From positions 310,001-374,000 of the forward strand of contig NZ_KQ033878.1 in assembly GCF_000967245.1 (NCBI RefSeq): 64,000 nucleotides of DNA, read 5' to 3'. The position numbers were made by a program, and so were the translations under genes. Below are positions 47,804 to 60,103 of the stretch, one piece after another (the first letter of the stretch is position 1; the number at the start of each line of letters is the position of its first letter). The DNA comes from Bombilactobacillus mellis (lineage in GTDB: Bacteria > Bacillota > Bacilli > Lactobacillales > Lactobacillaceae). The notes under the pieces are model-generated. The model was given only the letters and a program-made list of their open reading frames with translations. It searched no databases and was not told where the DNA came from.

Positions 47804-49054
47804 TTACTCCGGATATAAAATTGTTTTGGTTAAATTGGCTGACTGTAAAACCTCCAGCGCTAAACTCTGTAAATCGCTCACTTGAATTTGCCCTAAAAGT
47901 CGCGGGACTTGATTAATGGCTACCCCATAAAAATCCAACTCGCAAGCTTCAGTAGTCAAATTTTCCAAATAATCTTGGGCAAACAGATAAGCCCCAATAC
48001 TATCACGACGAATAAGTTCTAAATTATCAACGGTTAGCTCTGAGCAATATTGCTGCTGTATCAAATACGACTCTATTTGAGCTAGCAAAGCTTGGGGATG
48101 TTGACTTTCACCGCTAATAAGAATAAAAGCATATTGTCTTTCAACTACTACATTATACCCAAAAGAATCATCAATCAAACCCTCTTTAATTAAATTTTGA
48201 TGAAATTTTGACATATCACCTAAAATGAGCTCTAACAAAAGGTCCAGCTGGTTTTGTAATAAGATCATTGCTGATAAATTTGCAGCTTTTGGAGTCACTC
48301 TAATGCCTACCATAAAATGGGGTCTTTGAGCTTTAAAAGAAAGCACTGCTTGAGAGTGAACGACCGCTTTTCGCGGTGCCAATCGTAACGGAACCGTTTC
48401 TTGGCGCTTGGTCAATTGTTGAAGTGCAATATTTTTATCTAAAGCTTGATTAATTGCTGCTTTAACCTCAGAAACATTGACTTGACCGGCAAGATATAGC
48501 CGTAAATTACTGGGAACATAATACTGTTGATACGTTTGTTGCAGCAGCTGGGGGGTAATTTTTTTAATAGACTGGATACTGCCCGCAATATCTTGAGCAA
48601 TAGGATCTTGGGGAAACAGATTATTTAAAGTAGTCTGCTCAATCATCCAATCCGGCATATCAGCATACATTTGAATTTCCTGATTAATAATAGCTTGCTC
48701 TCGGGCTACATTTTCTTTGGTAAAATACGTCTGACTAATCAAGTCCAAAAGTGTAGCTACATTTTCTGCAACATGACCGACACATTTAAACTGAAAAGCT
48801 GTCTTCGTATAGCTAGTAAAAGCATTCGTCTCGGCTCCAAATTGTGCAAAACGCTGATCGCTATTATAGGTGGGCTTTGCAAACAACTTATGTTCCAAAA
48901 AATGAGCAATACCAGCAGGAAAATCAGCTAAAGTATCAACTGAACCAAAATCTACCATGACCAGGGCATAAGTTTGATTAAATTGTTGATTTATTAAAGC
49001 GCGGACTGGGAAATTTAATTGACTATCAATATCTTTAATTTCTAAATTATTCAT
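47804..49054 (-). CDS. ymfH: M16 family zinc peptidase YmfH
   Basis: 416-residue insulinase-type peptidase. The inverted zinc motif HFLEH is present in GIAHFLEHKLF (about residues 48-58), with the downstream glutamate supplied in the helix around EQAIINQEIQMYAD. A two-domain M16 fold is evident from length. It pairs with the adjacent YmfF, which lacks the zinc motif, as in other M16 heterodimers of one active and one inactive partner. No signal peptide, so it is cytosolic. The native substrate is unknown; related pairs process small peptides. Confidence 0.9.
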   Translation of the reverse strand: MNNLEIKDIDSQLNFPVRALINQQFNQTYALVMVDFGSVDTLADFPAGIAHFLEHKLFAKPTYNSDQRFAQFGAETNAFTSYTKTAFQFKCVGHVAENVATLLDLISQTYFTKENVAREQAIINQEIQMYADMPDWMIEQTTLNNLFPQDPIAQDIAGSIQSIKKITPQLLQQTYQQYYVPSNLRLYLAGQVNVSEVKAAINQALDKNIALQQLTKRQETVPLRLAPRKAVVHSQAVLSFKAQRPHFMVGIRVTPKAANLSAMILLQNQLDLLLELILGDMSKFHQNLIKEGLIDDSFGYNVVVERQYAFILISGESQHPQALLAQIESYLIQQQYCSELTVDNLELIRRDSIGAYLFAQDYLENLTTEACELDFYGVAINQVPRLLGQIQVSDLQSLALEVLQSANLTKTILYPE

Positions 49055-49064
49055 GAAAATACTT

Positions 49065-50330
49065 TTACTCCTTATCTTGTCCGATTAAATAATAACCAGC
49101 TATTTTGTGCAGCTGTTGAGTAGCAGCTTGCACGTCAGCCAGTTGAACTCGCTTGATTTCTTGAATATATTGTTGATCATCGATAATGGCCTGCGGATTC
49201 AAGGCTTTCAGTAAAAGCCGATTAGCAGAGACGGCAATAGTATCTGCCAATTCCAAGCGTTGATTAATGAGGGCCAATTGAGCATGGTGCAATAATTCGG
49301 TCAAATTTTCCTGAGTTAAGCGCACAATTTGTTGTTTTATTAAAGTTTCTGTCAAAGATACTTGAGAACCGTCAACACCGGCTTGAACATAAATAAGTTG
49401 TTGATAGGTATTAACATTACTATAAATAGAATAAGCCAGGCCATGATGTTCACGAACCTGTTGAAATAATAAAGATTGATCATCACCGCCGAACATCATA
49501 TTTAAAACTTGCAAAACGGACCAGCGGCCAGAGGTTTGATAGGCTAGAGCCAGTTGACTTTGCTGTAGCGGTTCGATTTTAGTTTGCTGCAAAGGCTTTG
49601 GCGAATTACTCTTCAAATCTTTAATTCGAAAAGCAAATTTTTGTTGCCGCGGACTAAAATTCTGTAAGGCAGTTAAAACTTTTTGCACGGTTTTTGTAGA
49701 CACTGCCCCGACGAGCGTAACAATAATTCGGTTATTTTTTAATAAGTTATCATATTGCTGACGTACTTGAATGGGTGTTAACTGTTGCAATTGCTCCAGA
49801 GTCCCAAAAGCAGGAATTGCTAAGTCTCTAACATTTTGATACACAAGCCGTCTTAAAGCCAAAGAAGCTTGTAAAGGGTAATCATCAGCGATGCTTTCAT
49901 AAGCATGGTTTAAATTAACTTGTTCTATTTTAAAAGCATTCGCAGCAAACTGCTGTTGTTGTTCATCAAGGTTGGGCCGCCACAAACAATTCCATAACAG
50001 TTGTTGGGCACTTTCAAAAATCTCCTGTTGTTGATATTCCAAAGCTGAACTGATAGCTACTGATAAGATATTAAGGTTTTGTAAAATCGTTGTTCTGGCG
50101 ACTAATTCCGCACCATATAATCCGGCTAATTGGCGAGATAATAAAGCTTCAGTGGGCCATTCAGCACTGGAACGTTGTAGTAAATTAGCTAACATTTTTC
50201 GAGCGGTGGTTTCTGGTAAATGTTGTGGCGTCAAAAAATTGACTTCTAAACGGGCAATATGGAATTTAGTCGTCGGCAACCACCATAATTCCACTCCCGG
50301 AGCTACAGTAAAAGTATGGATTTCACTCAT
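49065..50330 (-). CDS. ymfF: M16 family inactive partner YmfF
   Basis: 421 residues with M16 architecture but no HxxEH: the corresponding segment reads ARKMLANLLQRSS. The C-terminal half has MMFGGDDQSLLFQQVREHHG and LAYSIYSNVN, typical of the second M16 domain. I start at ATG 50330 (MSEIHTFTVAPG), which overlaps the end of ftsK; a GTG at 50348 is possible. Neither has a strong ribosome binding site. Coupling to ftsK translation is likely. Confidence 0.88.
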   Translation of the reverse strand: MSEIHTFTVAPGVELWWLPTTKFHIARLEVNFLTPQHLPETTARKMLANLLQRSSAEWPTEALLSRQLAGLYGAELVARTTILQNLNILSVAISSALEYQQQEIFESAQQLLWNCLWRPNLDEQQQQFAANAFKIEQVNLNHAYESIADDYPLQASLALRRLVYQNVRDLAIPAFGTLEQLQQLTPIQVRQQYDNLLKNNRIIVTLVGAVSTKTVQKVLTALQNFSPRQQKFAFRIKDLKSNSPKPLQQTKIEPLQQSQLALAYQTSGRWSVLQVLNMMFGGDDQSLLFQQVREHHGLAYSIYSNVNTYQQLIYVQAGVDGSQVSLTETLIKQQIVRLTQENLTELLHHAQLALINQRLELADTIAVSANRLLLKALNPQAIIDDQQYIQEIKRVQLADVQAATQQLHKIAGYYLIGQDKE

Positions 50331-52608
50331 CTTGATTGTCTTTTTCACCTGGCTTTTTAATTAAAACTTTTCGCGGTTTAGCCCCACGCGCTGGGCCAAC
50401 AATACCGCGTTGTTCCATATAGTCTACTAAACGGGCCGCTCTATTATAACCGATCTGAAAATGCCGCTGCAACATTGAAACACTTGCTTTTTGTTCTTGA
50501 GTAACTAAAGCAATAGCTGAACGCCAATATTCATCATCAGGTTCCTTCTTTGAATTTTCCGCAGCTTCATTATCACTATCTGTCGGGATCATATCTTGAT
50601 CGTATTTTACAGTTTGCTGAGCACTGACAAACTTGACTATTTTTTCAACATCGGCCGAGGAAATATAAGCTCCTTGAATACGTTGCGGTTTAGATTGACC
50701 CATCGGTTCAAACAGCATATCTCCGCGACCTAACAATTTTTCAGCACCCGGAGCATCCAAAATAGTTCGCGAATCAACATTGCTGGAAACTGCAAAAGCC
50801 ATTCGCGAAGGAATATTAGCTTTAATTAAACCAGTAATAACATCTACAGACGGTCGTTGCGTCGCAATAATTAAATGCATCCCTGCAGCTCGCGCCTTTT
50901 GCGCCAAACGCACAATCGAAACTTCCACTTCATGTCCCGCTGCCATCATCAAATCTGATAATTCATCAATAATAATGACAATATAAGGCAATTTTTCCAG
51001 GGGTGAATTATTTTTGTTACTATTATTTTTTTCCACGGCTTGATTATATTCTTCAATTTTACGATGGCCGGTTTTTTCAAAGAGCCGATACCGCCGCTCC
51101 ATTTCACTAACAGCTTTTTGCAGCGCAGAATTGGCTCGTTTAGCCTCGGTTACTACAGGAATTAACAGATGAGGAATTCCGTTGTAGACACTTAGCTCCA
51201 CCATTTTAGGATCAATTAGAATTAGTTTAACTTCACTAGGATGAGCCTGCATTAAAATGCCTGTAATAATTGTATTAATAGCCACCGATTTACCACTGCC
51301 CGTAGATCCCGCAATGAGCAAATGCGGCAAGTGGGTTAAGTCACACATCGCAATTTGGCCATAAACATCTTTTCCCAACGGCACAGCCAAAATTTGGCCC
51401 GGATGGGGCGGTTCATGCTCTACCACATCTCGAAAAGAAACAATAGAAGGTGTCTTATTAGGCACCTCAATTCCGACATAGGGTTTACCCGGAATTGGTG
51501 CTTCAATTCGAATATCTTTAGCTGCTAAGGCTAAAGCTAAATCATCTGCCAAATTGACAATCTTACTAACTTTGACCCCTACAGCAGGCTGAACTTCATA
51601 TTTCGTAACTGTGGGTCCTAAAGTAGCTTTTTTGACTTCAACTTGAACTCCAAAACTATCTAATGTTTGTTTTAATTTTTGGCGATTAGTAGCAATTAAA
51701 TGGTATTCATCAGTTTGATCAGTTTCTGGAATGGCAGTTAATAAATCTACTGTGGGTAATTGATAATCGTCATCATTCTGATTACCAGCTGCTGTTGTCC
51801 CAGAGTCTTCTTTAGCACTAGTTACCTGAGTTGAAGCTGTGGGCTGAGATTTTGGTAATTCAATTTGAAACTCATCAGTTTGCTCCGCAGCAGTAGTTTC
51901 TATATCCGGCATTGTTGGCTGAGTAAAATCATGCTTCGATGTTTGCTCTGGTACTTTTGCGTCCGGATCACTTTCTCTAGCAGTATGGTCACGATGCCTT
52001 TGTCTAACTGCACCTATGAAGTGGTATAAATTATGCCCCCATTTTCGGCAGCTATTAATTACCTGTGCTAATCTAATATTACAGATCAACAACAAACCAA
52101 TGATGGCGAACACCGAACTTATTAAAAAAGTCCCTAATAGCGAAAATAAAGGTTTAAAGATGCTGAATAATAAGGCTCCTAACATGCCGCCACCCACATC
52201 GGTTGCCACTTGATTATTATGCAGATCACTTAAAAGCAAACGCCAAGAAACTCCCAGAATATCATTATTTAAAGCCAATTTTTGAAATAGTAAAGCCTGC
52301 ATAATGGTTAGGATACTAATTGCTAAAAGTAAAAAGCCCAAATAAAATTTAAATCCTAAAGCGGGCATTTTCCCTAATAAAAACAGCAAAATTCCAAAAA
52401 TAAATAAGATTATAGCCAAAACCTGAAATCCATTACCGGCCACAATTCGATAACAATTGGCCAAAAAGCGTCCTACCAAGCCGCATTTTAAACCTGCTAG
52501 AATTGAAACAAAAACTAAGAATAAGCCCAAGATGTTAAGCGTATAATTAGTAGAATTTGTTTTTTTGCGTTGGGAATTTTTTCCCTTTCTTTTTCGCTTA
52601 GTTGCCAT
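50323..52608 (-). CDS. ftsK: DNA translocase FtsK/SpoIIIE
   Basis: Septum-anchored motor that pumps chromosome ends during division. 761 residues. Four to five N-terminal membrane helices (residues ~25-185), a proline/glutamine/acidic linker (~200-290), the motor with Walker A AGSTGSGKSVAIN (about 432), Walker B IVIIIDELSDLMM, and a C-terminal gamma winged helix that reads oriented KOPS/SRS sites (ASVSMLQRHFQIGYNRAARL). The N-terminus is very basic (MATKRKRKGKNSQRKKTN). Confidence 0.96.
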   Translation of the reverse strand: MATKRKRKGKNSQRKKTNSTNYTLNILGLFLVFVSILAGLKCGLVGRFLANCYRIVAGNGFQVLAIILFIFGILLFLLGKMPALGFKFYLGFLLLAISILTIMQALLFQKLALNNDILGVSWRLLLSDLHNNQVATDVGGGMLGALLFSIFKPLFSLLGTFLISSVFAIIGLLLICNIRLAQVINSCRKWGHNLYHFIGAVRQRHRDHTARESDPDAKVPEQTSKHDFTQPTMPDIETTAAEQTDEFQIELPKSQPTASTQVTSAKEDSGTTAAGNQNDDDYQLPTVDLLTAIPETDQTDEYHLIATNRQKLKQTLDSFGVQVEVKKATLGPTVTKYEVQPAVGVKVSKIVNLADDLALALAAKDIRIEAPIPGKPYVGIEVPNKTPSIVSFRDVVEHEPPHPGQILAVPLGKDVYGQIAMCDLTHLPHLLIAGSTGSGKSVAINTIITGILMQAHPSEVKLILIDPKMVELSVYNGIPHLLIPVVTEAKRANSALQKAVSEMERRYRLFEKTGHRKIEEYNQAVEKNNSNKNNSPLEKLPYIVIIIDELSDLMMAAGHEVEVSIVRLAQKARAAGMHLIIATQRPSVDVITGLIKANIPSRMAFAVSSNVDSRTILDAPGAEKLLGRGDMLFEPMGQSKPQRIQGAYISSADVEKIVKFVSAQQTVKYDQDMIPTDSDNEAAENSKKEPDDEYWRSAIALVTQEQKASVSMLQRHFQIGYNRAARLVDYMEQRGIVGPARGAKPRKVLIKKPGEKDNQDE

Positions 52609-52723
52609 TTCCGTCTCCTACTTTAATAGTCCAATTTATATTATTACATAAGATTGTTGTTTACTATAATTTGGAAACTCTTTTTAAAACTTTTTTAAGA
52701 CGTGTTAGAATTTTACTTAATCT

Positions 52724-52750
52724 AAAAAAGCCGCACAAATGCGGTTTTTA
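52724..52750 (-). terminator. Terminator at the end of the polysaccharide cluster
   Basis: CCGCA / TGCGG stem extended by A-T pairs, 4-nt loop, T-run on the minus strand (CTTTTTT); also T-rich in the other direction. Confidence 0.85.
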
Positions 52751-52799
52751 TTTTCTAATTGTCAGATTTAACTTATAACTAATTCAAAGAACTTAGCGT

Positions 52800-54215
52800 T
52801 TATTTTGCTAATAATATTTTAAGTCTTGATAAAACTGGGGCCTTAAGTATCAACAGACCTGCCAAATAAATGGATATTCCTGCTGCTACCTCTACAAAGA
52901 AGGTCAAAAGGGTAAATTTCCAGTGTAAATGTAAATAAAAAACAATTACAAACATTATCAGACCAGCAAAGAGATATTTCCAAAATTCATTAAACAAAAA
53001 GCGTAACGGTAACTCTTGACGAATAGCGTACAGCTGATAAAAGGCTACTGCAAATTCACAGACCACAGAGACTATCATTGCTCCTTGGGTTTGAAACAAA
53101 AGAATTAAGGGAACATTCAGAACAATACTGATCAGAGCTCCCAAAAGTACAGAATTAGTATAAGTCCGATTTCTACCTAGCGGAATCAAATATTGATTTC
53201 CAATGACGCTGGTCCAAGTCACCGGTAAAATTAATAAAGTTTCTATTATCATCAAATAAGCTACTGGACTATAACCAGCTCCCAAAAAACTGGGTACAAA
53301 TTTTAAAGAAACTGCTGCAATGCCAAACATCAACGGTACTGCCAAAGCACTAGCAAAATCAAAAGATAATTGAGTATACTTATTAACTTGTTTTATGTCA
53401 CCATGAATAAAAGTGTTAGCTACACGCGGCATCATCACTGTTGCCAAAGAAGTCCCCAAAGTTAACACGGCACGAATAGTATTATCAGAATAAGTATAAA
53501 AACCTGTAGCTTTCACCGAAACTAACCAACCAACCATTGTTTTATTTAAAATTAAGTAAATTTGCATAGCCACTTGCGGCAAAAATAAAGCCAAAGAAGG
53601 TCGTAAATGCTGCCAAATTTGTAGTTGACGCCATTGAGGCCAGTTAATATAGTGCCGTAAATACGGAAATAAGGCTAAATTACCTAGCAATTGCGATAAA
53701 GATAAAATAAAAATATAAATGATTACATCGTTTTTCGTCTTCACTAAGGTAAAGATGAATAAAATAGAGAAAATTTTAACAATCACATTACGTGAAACGG
53801 TAACCTTAAAATTCTCTACTCCCATAAAAAACCAAGATATATCTAACGCAGTTGCTATAATTAAAATTGACTGCATCAAATAAGCCCCTTGATATGTATG
53901 ATTAAAATAAACAAAAATGTAAAAACTACTTAATGCAACTAAGGTCGTTAAACACCGTAGTAAAAATATTTCCCAAAAAGCTTGGGAAACTCGTTGTTTA
54001 TTATCTCGTAAATAAGCAATCTGCCGATTACCATAAAGTGTTATGCCTAGACTTCCTAACAAAATAAAATATTGTGTATTAGCACTGGTCAAATAATTAA
54101 TCCCGCTACCGGTAGGACCTAATACACGTGAGATATAGGGCATGGTAATTAGCGGCACAATGAGAATAAACAGTTGGTAAAACACGTTATAAAGATAATT
54201 TTTAATTAGTTGCAA
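52800..54215 (-). CDS. Polysaccharide flippase (Wzx-like, MATE/PST family)
   Basis: 471-residue membrane protein with about 12-14 helices. The N-terminal pattern YQLFILIVPLITMPYISRVL then GPTGSGINYLTSANTQYFILLG is typical of oligosaccharide-unit flippases that move undecaprenyl-linked repeat units outward. It is the last gene of the leftward cluster, following rmlD by 16 nt. The transported unit is probably rhamnose-containing, judging from the neighbours. Confidence 0.9.
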   Translation of the reverse strand: MQLIKNYLYNVFYQLFILIVPLITMPYISRVLGPTGSGINYLTSANTQYFILLGSLGITLYGNRQIAYLRDNKQRVSQAFWEIFLLRCLTTLVALSSFYIFVYFNHTYQGAYLMQSILIIATALDISWFFMGVENFKVTVSRNVIVKIFSILFIFTLVKTKNDVIIYIFILSLSQLLGNLALFPYLRHYINWPQWRQLQIWQHLRPSLALFLPQVAMQIYLILNKTMVGWLVSVKATGFYTYSDNTIRAVLTLGTSLATVMMPRVANTFIHGDIKQVNKYTQLSFDFASALAVPLMFGIAAVSLKFVPSFLGAGYSPVAYLMIIETLLILPVTWTSVIGNQYLIPLGRNRTYTNSVLLGALISIVLNVPLILLFQTQGAMIVSVVCEFAVAFYQLYAIRQELPLRFLFNEFWKYLFAGLIMFVIVFYLHLHWKFTLLTFFVEVAAGISIYLAGLLILKAPVLSRLKILLAK

Positions 54216-54231
54216 ATTAATTACCTACGAA

Positions 54232-56659
<2,428 letters not shown>

Positions 56660-56688
<29 letters not shown>

Positions 56689-57556
56689 TATTATTTTTCA
56701 CCAACCTTAATAAATATTGACCATAATCAGTTTGTTTTAATGGTTGTGCCAATTTATCTACTTGTTCTGAAGTAATATATCCCATTCGATAAGCGATTTC
56801 TTCTAAACAAGCCACTTTTAAATTTTGATTATGTTGAATAGTTGCAATAAAGTTACTGGCTTCTTGAAGCGAATCAGGCGTTCCCGTATCTAACCAAGCA
56901 TAGCCGCGGCGCAGAATCTCAACCGATAATTGCCCTTGAGCCAAGTAATATTGGTTTATGCTAGTTATTTCCAATTCACCGCGGTCTGAAGGCTGCACTT
57001 GAGAAGCAATATCAACTACTTGATTATCATAAAAATATAATCCCGTAATCGCATAATCACTAGCAGGATGCTGTGGCTTTTCCACAATTGATTGCACCTG
57101 CTTTTTAGCATCAAATTCTAAGACCCCAAAACGTTTCGGATCTTTGACATGATAGCCAAAAACTGTTGCTCCCTGATTTTTTTTGGTACATTGCTGTAAT
57201 AATTTAGATAAGTCACTCCCATAAAAAATATTATCACCTAAAATTAAACAAACAGTATCTTTGCCGATAAAATTTTTACCAATAATAAAAGCTTCTGCTA
57301 ATCCACGTGGAGTTGTTTGCACCGCATAACTGAGATTTATTCCCAAGTACTGGCCGTCAGTCAACAATTCTTGAAAGCGCGGCAAATCTTTAGGAGTAGA
57401 AATAATCAAAATATCGCGAATACCAGCCAACATTAAAACTGATAAGGGATAATAGATCATAGGCTTATCATAAACGGGGAGTAATTGCTTGGAAATCACT
57501 TTTGTCATTGGATAAAGCCGGGTTCCTGAGCCACCAGCTAAAATAATACCCTTCAT
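56660..57556 (-). CDS. rfbA: Glucose-1-phosphate thymidylyltransferase
   Basis: First step of dTDP-L-rhamnose synthesis (RmlA): dTTP + glucose-1-P to dTDP-glucose. 298 residues. Nucleotide loop [27 protein letters not shown], magnesium aspartate in [10 protein letters not shown], and sugar site GVLEFDAKK and EKPQHP. ATG 57556 (MKGIILAGG) is chosen, 9 nt after AAGGTG; TTG 57562 is in frame. It uses glucose-1-phosphate of the kind made by the pgm product in this window. Confidence 0.97.
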
Positions 57557-57680
57557 TATCAATCACACCTTCACAATCAAAATTGTTAACAAAAGTAACC
57601 AGAATCAATGTGTGTATTTTTTAAATTTTTGCCATATATCGTATAAGTAATCATATAAGCGAGCATAATTTAAACTTAGT

Positions 57681-58067
57681 TTAAAAAGCCTTTTTTAAGT
57701 AGCCTATTTTCCAAACCGAATCATTTAAATCGCCAAATCGGCGTGATCCTCTCAAAGTGGGCTGAGTTTCTAGCTGATATAAAGGTGCAAACATCGTCTT
57801 ACTATCCAGATTAATATAATCAGCTATAGAATTATTATTAAATTCCGACACAAACTTTAAAGCTCCCTCTTGCACAGACTGGCTAAACTGACTTTGCTTA
57901 TTTTGTTGATTGCCACATTTCAAGCTGTCCTGGCTTGTCTTGAGAGTATGGTTACTCACAAAGTCAATTAAAAATTTAAAATCTTGTAAGTGACAAACAA
58001 ATAAATCTTGATAATTCTTTATGGTGCTAATCTTATCGAAAGTTGATCTTAGTAACAACTTAGGCAT
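57681..58067 (-). CDS. Unrecognised 128-residue protein, possibly a gene remnant
   Basis: I do not recognise the family. The frame starts at ATG 58067 with a weak ribosome binding site and ends GRSRRFGDLN-like: the real text is LRGSRRFGDLNDSVWKIGY. No signal peptide, membrane helix or catalytic motif is clear. Low-complexity Gln/Asn/Ser content lies in the middle (GNQQNKQSQFSQS). It sits in the cluster where a third glycosyltransferase or a polymerase would be expected. The defined C-terminus after a loose N-terminal half suggests the tail of a larger, decayed protein, but this is a guess. Confidence 0.5.
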   Translation of the reverse strand: MPKLLLRSTFDKISTIKNYQDLFVCHLQDFKFLIDFVSNHTLKTSQDSLKCGNQQNKQSQFSQSVQEGALKFVSEFNNNSIADYINLDSKTMFAPLYQLETQPTLRGSRRFGDLNDSVWKIGYLKKAF

Positions 58068-58200
58068 TGCTCAAACCTCGATTATTGAAGGATTTCAATC
58101 TATAACGGATAGTCAATTTAATTCGTTAAAGCAATATCTAGAGTAGCAATATTTCCAAGAATAGATTCAGCTCCTATTTTATTATTTAATTCAAAAAAAA
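58068..58200. other. Intergenic stretch with possible decayed coding sequence
   Basis: On the minus strand a short open stretch right after the upstream glycosyltransferase stop reads ELNNKIGAESILGNIATLD before a stop. It has protein-like composition but no start or known domain. It may be a remnant related to the following unknown gene. Confidence 0.3.
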
Positions 58201-59136
58201 TTAAATGAAAACCATTTCTCCCAAAATTCTAATAAGTCCAAATTTTAAATAACCATTTTTTAGAATTATAAATATTCGAACAATTTTATTCTGATGTTTC
58301 ATAATATTGAGATAATTATTAATAATTTCTGTACTTTGAGAGTTGAAATTATAATTATCTTGTAAAAATTGAGCTTGAATAAAAGTATCATTCAATGATT
58401 GCTTAACCTGTTTTAAATTCCCTAACTTCTTTATTAGATCTACTAGTACATTTTTAATACCGACTAAATTATCTTTATGCTGTCGATAAAGAACAGTCGC
58501 TTGTGGTATAAAAATAATTTGACCAGAACAATTGGCGATGAGAGCAATAAACCAATCATGCATAATAGCTTTAGTAAAATCAGGTTGAATAATTTTCATT
58601 AAAGCTTTATTCCAAACCATCGTACAGCCAGTAACATTATTTTGAACTAAGAGTCTTTGCAATTTATGATTAAAACCATTAATTTTACCCATTTTTACAA
58701 AAGAACGATTAATCAATTTTAAATTTTGGTCTACGACCGTTAGATCAGTATGTACTAATATCGGTGGCTGCTGATAAATTAATGGTTGTATACTTATCGC
58801 TATTTTATTGTTTTTCCAAAAATCATCTTGATCACTCAACATAAAATAATCAAAATCATGGAGGCAATTGGCTTTAACGTAGCTAATCAGATTGGCAAAA
58901 TTAGTTTTAACTCCTCGAACATCATGATCGTTTTTGATTAATAATATTTTTTGGGGATAAACTGCCTCATAATCGTGAATAATATCCAGGGTATTATCAG
59001 AAGAGTGATCATCACTAATAAATAAAACAAAGTTTTGATATGTTTGCTTCAAAATAGAATTAAGCTGTTGTTTAAGGTACTTGCTACCATTATAAGTTGC
59101 CATCAAAATAGCCACTTTACCACTATTATTCTCCAT
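58201..59136 (-). CDS. Glycosyltransferase family 2, rhamnosyltransferase-like
   Basis: 311-residue GT-A fold enzyme. N-terminal ILMATYNGSKYLKQQLNSIL, the nucleotide-sugar aspartates in FISDDHSSDNT, the metal-binding motif as LSDQDDFW (about residue 100), and the acceptor-site region MHDWFIALIA. The DQDD-type motif and the adjacent rml genes suggest a rhamnosyl transferase, but donor and linkage are not readable. A C-terminal amphipathic region may contact the membrane. Confidence 0.82.
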   Translation of the reverse strand: MENNSGKVAILMATYNGSKYLKQQLNSILKQTYQNFVLFISDDHSSDNTLDIIHDYEAVYPQKILLIKNDHDVRGVKTNFANLISYVKANCLHDFDYFMLSDQDDFWKNNKIAISIQPLIYQQPPILVHTDLTVVDQNLKLINRSFVKMGKINGFNHKLQRLLVQNNVTGCTMVWNKALMKIIQPDFTKAIMHDWFIALIANCSGQIIFIPQATVLYRQHKDNLVGIKNVLVDLIKKLGNLKQVKQSLNDTFIQAQFLQDNYNFNSQSTEIINNYLNIMKHQNKIVRIFIILKNGYLKFGLIRILGEMVFI

Positions 59137-59157
59137 AAAAGCTCCTTATGTTTTTAA

Positions 59158-60009
59158 TTAAATCCGAAAGGCTACATATTTAATGGCACTTCGAATAATT
59201 AAACTCGGAATTAAGTAAAACAATTTTTGAGAAATTAAAAAATCCAATTCATATTTAACTAATTTTATACCTTCGGATGTTGCACCTCCAAATTGTTTTC
59301 TAATCCAGGGATACTGCTTATGAAAATTACTAATTTTACGATAACGCTTGTAAAGCTGGTAATAGTTCAAACCTTGGTTATGAATACAAGTAGCCTGAGC
59401 ACAGTAACCAATACTATACTGAGCCTTAATCGCCAAGGATGCCATTAACATATCTTCAGAAAAATTAACCTTTTCCGGAAAATTACCTAGTTTCAGTAAG
59501 ATATTTTTATCATATATTGCAAATGCATCAGAAGAAAAAACAGTCTTTAAACCATAAAGTTTGCGGTTTTGCCAATTTTTTATTAAAGAGGTATCAGAAT
59601 AATTAAATTGACGATCTAATGCATTTAACCAGCCCACTACCTGAGGGTCACTGCGTTGTTTCCCATAAGCAAGAGCCATATTACGATTTGAGCGAATAAA
59701 TTCCAAGATATTTTTCAGTGCATTTTCTTGTAAATATACATCTTGAGATAAAAAGACAATATAATCGCAGTCAGAAAGTAAATTAACAGCTATCCTTCTT
59801 ACTTTACCATGTGTAAAAGTTATTCGCGGAATAGTTTTATATTCAAACCCAGCTTGCTGAGCTAGTTGAATGGTATTGTCAGTTGATTCACTGTCAATAA
59901 TTAATTTGCGTAATTCAAAGTTTCCAGCTTGCTGATTAACCATACTGATAGTTTTTTTAAAATTAATTCCGGGATTAAGAGTAGGTATAAATAAGCCAAT
60001 TTTTAACAT
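59158..60009 (-). CDS. Glycosyltransferase family 2
   Basis: 283-residue GT-A fold enzyme. FIPTLNPGINFKKTISMV, IIDSESTDNTIQLAQQ, and the acceptor metal site as FLSQDVYL (about residue 88), followed by SEDMLMASLAIKAQYS. It resembles rhamnosyltransferases of the RgpB/WbbL group. 21 nt behind it lies the second GT2 gene. The donor is inferred from the rml neighbours. Confidence 0.82.
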   Translation of the reverse strand: MLKIGLFIPTLNPGINFKKTISMVNQQAGNFELRKLIIDSESTDNTIQLAQQAGFEYKTIPRITFTHGKVRRIAVNLLSDCDYIVFLSQDVYLQENALKNILEFIRSNRNMALAYGKQRSDPQVVGWLNALDRQFNYSDTSLIKNWQNRKLYGLKTVFSSDAFAIYDKNILLKLGNFPEKVNFSEDMLMASLAIKAQYSIGYCAQATCIHNQGLNYYQLYKRYRKISNFHKQYPWIRKQFGGATSEGIKLVKYELDFLISQKLFYLIPSLIIRSAIKYVAFRI

Positions 60010-60103
60010 TATTAATATATACCCCTTTTATTGAGATAAAAACTAAATTAGTAGTTTTAACTATCGCAATTATTTTTATCATTTAATCTTCAGCTAATTA
60101 GTT

